From the NCBI GenBank assembly GCA_015904075.1, contig JABMDH010000025.1, positions 1 to 6,967 of the forward strand: 6,967 nt of DNA, written 5' to 3'. Shown here in pieces: positions 5,354 to 6,967 of the stretch. The number at the start of each line of letters is the position of its first letter. Positions within the stretch are counted from its first letter, which is position 1. The notes under the pieces are model-generated. The model did not search any database, had not been told where the DNA came from, and saw only the letters and a list, made by a program, of their open reading frames with translations. The position numbers and the translations under genes are program-made. The DNA comes from Nitrospira sp. GTDB taxonomy: Bacteria > Nitrospirota > Nitrospiria > Nitrospirales > Nitrospiraceae.

Positions 5354-6282
5354 TGACGGATCTTTCGACCACGATCGCAGGTGTCAGATTTCCCGGCTGT
5401 TTCATGAATGCTGCCGGGGCGCTTTGTGTGACACGGGATGAGCTTGTGGCATTGGGAAAGTCGGCAGCCGGTGCAATCGTGACCAAGTCGATGACGGTCG
5501 AACCGCGTCAGGGGAATCCTGAGCCGCGGTACTATGGCTTTCCCGGCGGATCGATCAATTCCATGGGACTTCCCAACCTCGGGTACAAGGCCTATGCCGA
5601 ACTGATTCCTGATCTGAAGCGATTTGGGAAGCCGGTCGTAGCGAGTGTGGCGGGTCTTTGCGAGGAGGACTTCCCGATAATTGCCGCTGCCATCAATGCG
5701 GCTCAGCCGGACCTCATCGAAGTGAACCTTTCTTGCCCGAACATCCCAGGGAAACCTCAAATCGGCTATGATCCGGAGTCGTCCGAGCGGGTGATCAAAC
5801 GGGTGCGCCAGATTATTACGGTTCCCATGGGGTTGAAGCTGCCGCCCTATTTTGATCCGGCGCATCACGAGGCGATGGGGAAAGTGATCGGACGATACGG
5901 CATCGACTTTCTCAACATGATCAATTCAGTGGGCAACGGATTGGTTGTCGATCCGGAGCGCGAAGCCGTTGTCATCAAACCAAAGGGCGGGTTCGGCGGG
6001 CTGGGTGGCAGGCTCATTAAACCGGTGGCACTGGCGAATGTCCGCGCCTTCTACAAATTCTTTCAAGGCAGAATCCCGATCATCGGCACCGGCGGCATTA
6101 TGGACGGTGTGGATGCGTTCGAGCATCTGTTGTGCGGTGCATCGGCGCTACAAATCGGCACGGTGTTGGTCGAGGATGGGCTGGATGTGTTTAGCCGGCT
6201 GGACAAGGAGCTGGCCGCGATTCTGGCGCGAAAAGGGTATCGTTCAGTCGCGGAATGTCGAGGGATGGTCAAAGAGCTGTAG
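5350..6282 (+). CDS. pyrD: Dihydroorotate dehydrogenase, class 1A-like
   Basis: A 310-residue FMN enzyme that should oxidise dihydroorotate to orotate in pyrimidine synthesis, in the cytoplasm. It lacks the N-terminal membrane helix of quinone-linked class 2 enzymes and resembles Lactococcus PyrDA in length and motifs. These are TKSMTVEPRQGNPEPRY (residues 45-61), GSINSMGLPNLG (67-78), NLSCPN (126-131) with catalytic Cys129 (the class 1 base; class 2 uses Ser), Lys163 in KLPPY, NSVGNG (192-197), KPKGGFGGLGG (210-220) and IIGTGGI (244-250). Class 1A enzymes use fumarate as electron acceptor; class 1B needs a PyrK partner, and none is seen here. Either of two adjacent ATGs (5350 or 5353) may be the start; GGTGA (5344-5348) is better spaced for the second. 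The gene overlaps the ABC ATPase gene and ends 3 bases from the convergent regulator gene. The acceptor remains inferred from similarity. Confidence 0.92.
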   Translation: MMTDLSTTIAGVRFPGCFMNAAGALCVTRDELVALGKSAAGAIVTKSMTVEPRQGNPEPRYYGFPGGSINSMGLPNLGYKAYAELIPDLKRFGKPVVASVAGLCEEDFPIIAAAINAAQPDLIEVNLSCPNIPGKPQIGYDPESSERVIKRVRQIITVPMGLKLPPYFDPAHHEAMGKVIGRYGIDFLNMINSVGNGLVVDPEREAVVIKPKGGFGGLGGRLIKPVALANVRAFYKFFQGRIPIIGTGGIMDGVDAFEHLLCGASALQIGTVLVEDGLDVFSRLDKELAAILARKGYRSVAECRGMVKEL

Positions 6283-6285
6283 CCG

Positions 6286-6564
6286 TTATCGTTTACTGAA
6301 GCTCGCCGGGAGTAATCCATAGCGCAGCGATTGACGCAGCAGTTGGGCGACGTTGCGGGCGTTGAGCCGCCGCATCAGATTGAAGCGGTGCACTTCGACC
6401 GTACGGACGCTGATCTTCAGCGAAGCGGCGATCTCGCGGCTGGTGTGACCCATCGCCACCATCTTGAGGATCTGTGATTGACGGGGAGTAACCTGAGACG
6501 CCTGTTTTCGTCCGGCTTCGGCCGGTTCGAAGATGAGTGCGGTATTGCCTCGACTATGTGCCAC
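6286..6564 (-). CDS. Small LuxR/GerE-type helix-turn-helix regulator without receiver domain
   Basis: A 92-residue protein made of a LuxR-type DNA-binding domain (about residues 25-85) after a 24-residue leader with no recognisable fold. Family marks are VTPRQSQILKMVAMGHTSREIAASLKIS (25-52) and the recognition helix region VRTVEVHRFNLMRRL (53-67). This domain is normally the output half of NarL/FixJ response regulators; no receiver with its phospho-accepting Asp is present. It does not look truncated: the GTG start at 6564 has AGGAG 9 bases upstream and a promoter behind it. Such stand-alone domains (like GerE of Bacillus) bind DNA without phosphorylation, so control may lie in its own synthesis. 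It is tail to tail with pyrD (3-base gap) and divergent from the permease gene at 6726. Targets are unknown; the neighbouring permease promoter is a candidate. Confidence 0.88.
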   Translation of the reverse strand: MAHSRGNTALIFEPAEAGRKQASQVTPRQSQILKMVAMGHTSREIAASLKISVRTVEVHRFNLMRRLNARNVAQLLRQSLRYGLLPASFSKR

Positions 6565-6592
6565 TGTAGTTGGCTCCTGAAATGATCAAGCA

Positions 6593-6621
6593 AGTCTAGC
6601 AAAGGATCGTACATGTGTAAA
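6593..6621 (-). promoter_or_regulatory. Predicted promoter of the LuxR-type gene
   Basis: On the minus strand TTTACA (6621-6616; five of six to -35 consensus) and TAGACT (6598-6593; four of six to -10) are 17 bases apart. Transcription would begin near 6586, leaving a leader of about 22 bases that includes the AGGAG ribosome binding site at 6578-6574. The spacing and the fit to the gene start make it credible, though it is not experimentally shown. Confidence 0.55.
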
Positions 6622-6725
6622 CGAAACAGCCGATCTTCGCATGGACTTTTCGGGTTGTCCCTGCACATCGTGGCGGGTGGCCGTCTGCCTGATTCCTCCT
6701 GTTCGTCCGGTGTCACTGGTTCCTG

Positions 6726-6967
6726 ATGCCTTCCTTTCTCAAAGTGTTCCTGCTCATCGTTTCTGCGCATGTAACTCAATGGCCGCTGCGCACGCTGTTG
6801 ACTGTCATTGGGGTGGCCCTTGGCGTGTCAGCCTCTGTGGCAGTACGGACGGCCAATGTCGATGTACTGCGTTCGTTCGAACAGGCCGTGTTGACCGTGG
6901 CAGGTCCAACAACACTGGAAATTTCCGGTGGTGAATTAGGGCTGGACGAACGGCTCATTACGGTTGC
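6726..6967 (+). CDS. FtsX-type ABC transporter permease, 5' part
   Basis: The first 80 codons of a gene that runs off the right edge. The protein starts MPSFLKVFLLIVSAHVTQWP and continues with a membrane helix (about residues 21-41, LRTLLTVIGVALGVSASVAV), then a presumably periplasmic segment (NVDVLRSFEQAVLTVAGPTTLEISGGELGLDE). The pattern 'R-T-L-L-T-V-I-G-V-A-L-G-V' with a following RTANVD is typical of the first helix of FtsX/MacB-class permeases. The ATG at 6726 is the first start after an in-frame stop (6690-6692); no good Shine-Dalgarno sequence precedes it. It is the likely membrane partner of the ATPase at 4658, being on the same strand but separated by pyrD and the opposed LuxR-type gene. 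No convincing promoter was found in 6622-6725. Confidence 0.82.
   Translation, partial: MPSFLKVFLLIVSAHVTQWPLRTLLTVIGVALGVSASVAVRTANVDVLRSFEQAVLTVAGPTTLEISGGELGLDERLITV

Noticed and set aside
6641..6934. A 97-codon plus-strand frame at the right end
   Set aside because: It lies in another frame over the clear FtsX-type permease start at 6726, is rich in Cys/Trp/Arg as shadow frames are, and lacks a ribosome binding site.

Overview
This window looks like an ordinary chromosomal stretch of a moderately GC-rich Gram-negative bacterium. The periplasmic adaptor fragment and MacB/FtsX-type transporters imply an inner and an outer membrane. The gene mix (MacAB-type exporter, an mraZ away from the division cluster, a class 1A-like dihydroorotate dehydrogenase, stand-alone LuxR-type helix-turn-helix protein) would fit Nitrospirota such as Nitrospira. 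That assignment is an impression from memory of protein style, not a demonstrated match. No phage, IS, CRISPR, tRNA or rRNA signal was seen.

Layout. 1-2495 (+): the 3' end of a MacA-like adaptor, a MacB-type ATPase and a MacB-type permease, i.e. a tripartite exporter whose MacB is split into two proteins. 2496-2655: short convergent gap with no gene and no clear terminator. 2656-3381 (-): a two-gene unit of a small excisionase-type helix-turn-helix protein followed 3 bases later by mraZ, with a good sigma70-type promoter (3422-3449) and a set of three 10-bp-phased TGACA/TGTCA boxes (3461-3485) just upstream. 3675-4502 (-): comF, a phosphoribosyltransferase-fold protein with four CxxC pairs. 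4503-4657: divergent control region with a promoter on each strand, a perfect 14-bp palindrome filling most of the comF promoter spacer, and a 6-bp-stem hairpin at the predicted start of the rightward transcript. 4658-6282 (+): a second ABC ATPase (LolD/MacB class) overlapping a class 1A-like dihydroorotate dehydrogenase gene. 6286-6564 (-): a receiver-less LuxR-type regulator, tail to tail with pyrD, with its own promoter. 6726-6967 (+): the first 80 codons of an FtsX-type permease that runs off the window.

How they work together. The first three genes should form one exporter. The second ATPase at 4658 has no permease beside it, and the permease starting at 6726 is its most likely partner, so that transporter locus appears interrupted by pyrD and the luxR-type gene. 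The mraZ pair is probably a self-contained regulatory unit. The most interesting items are the orphan mraZ with a small HTH partner and phased upstream boxes, the mismatch between the best ribosome binding site and the reading frame of that HTH gene, and the palindrome inside the comF promoter. I see no clear novel defence or mobile system here.
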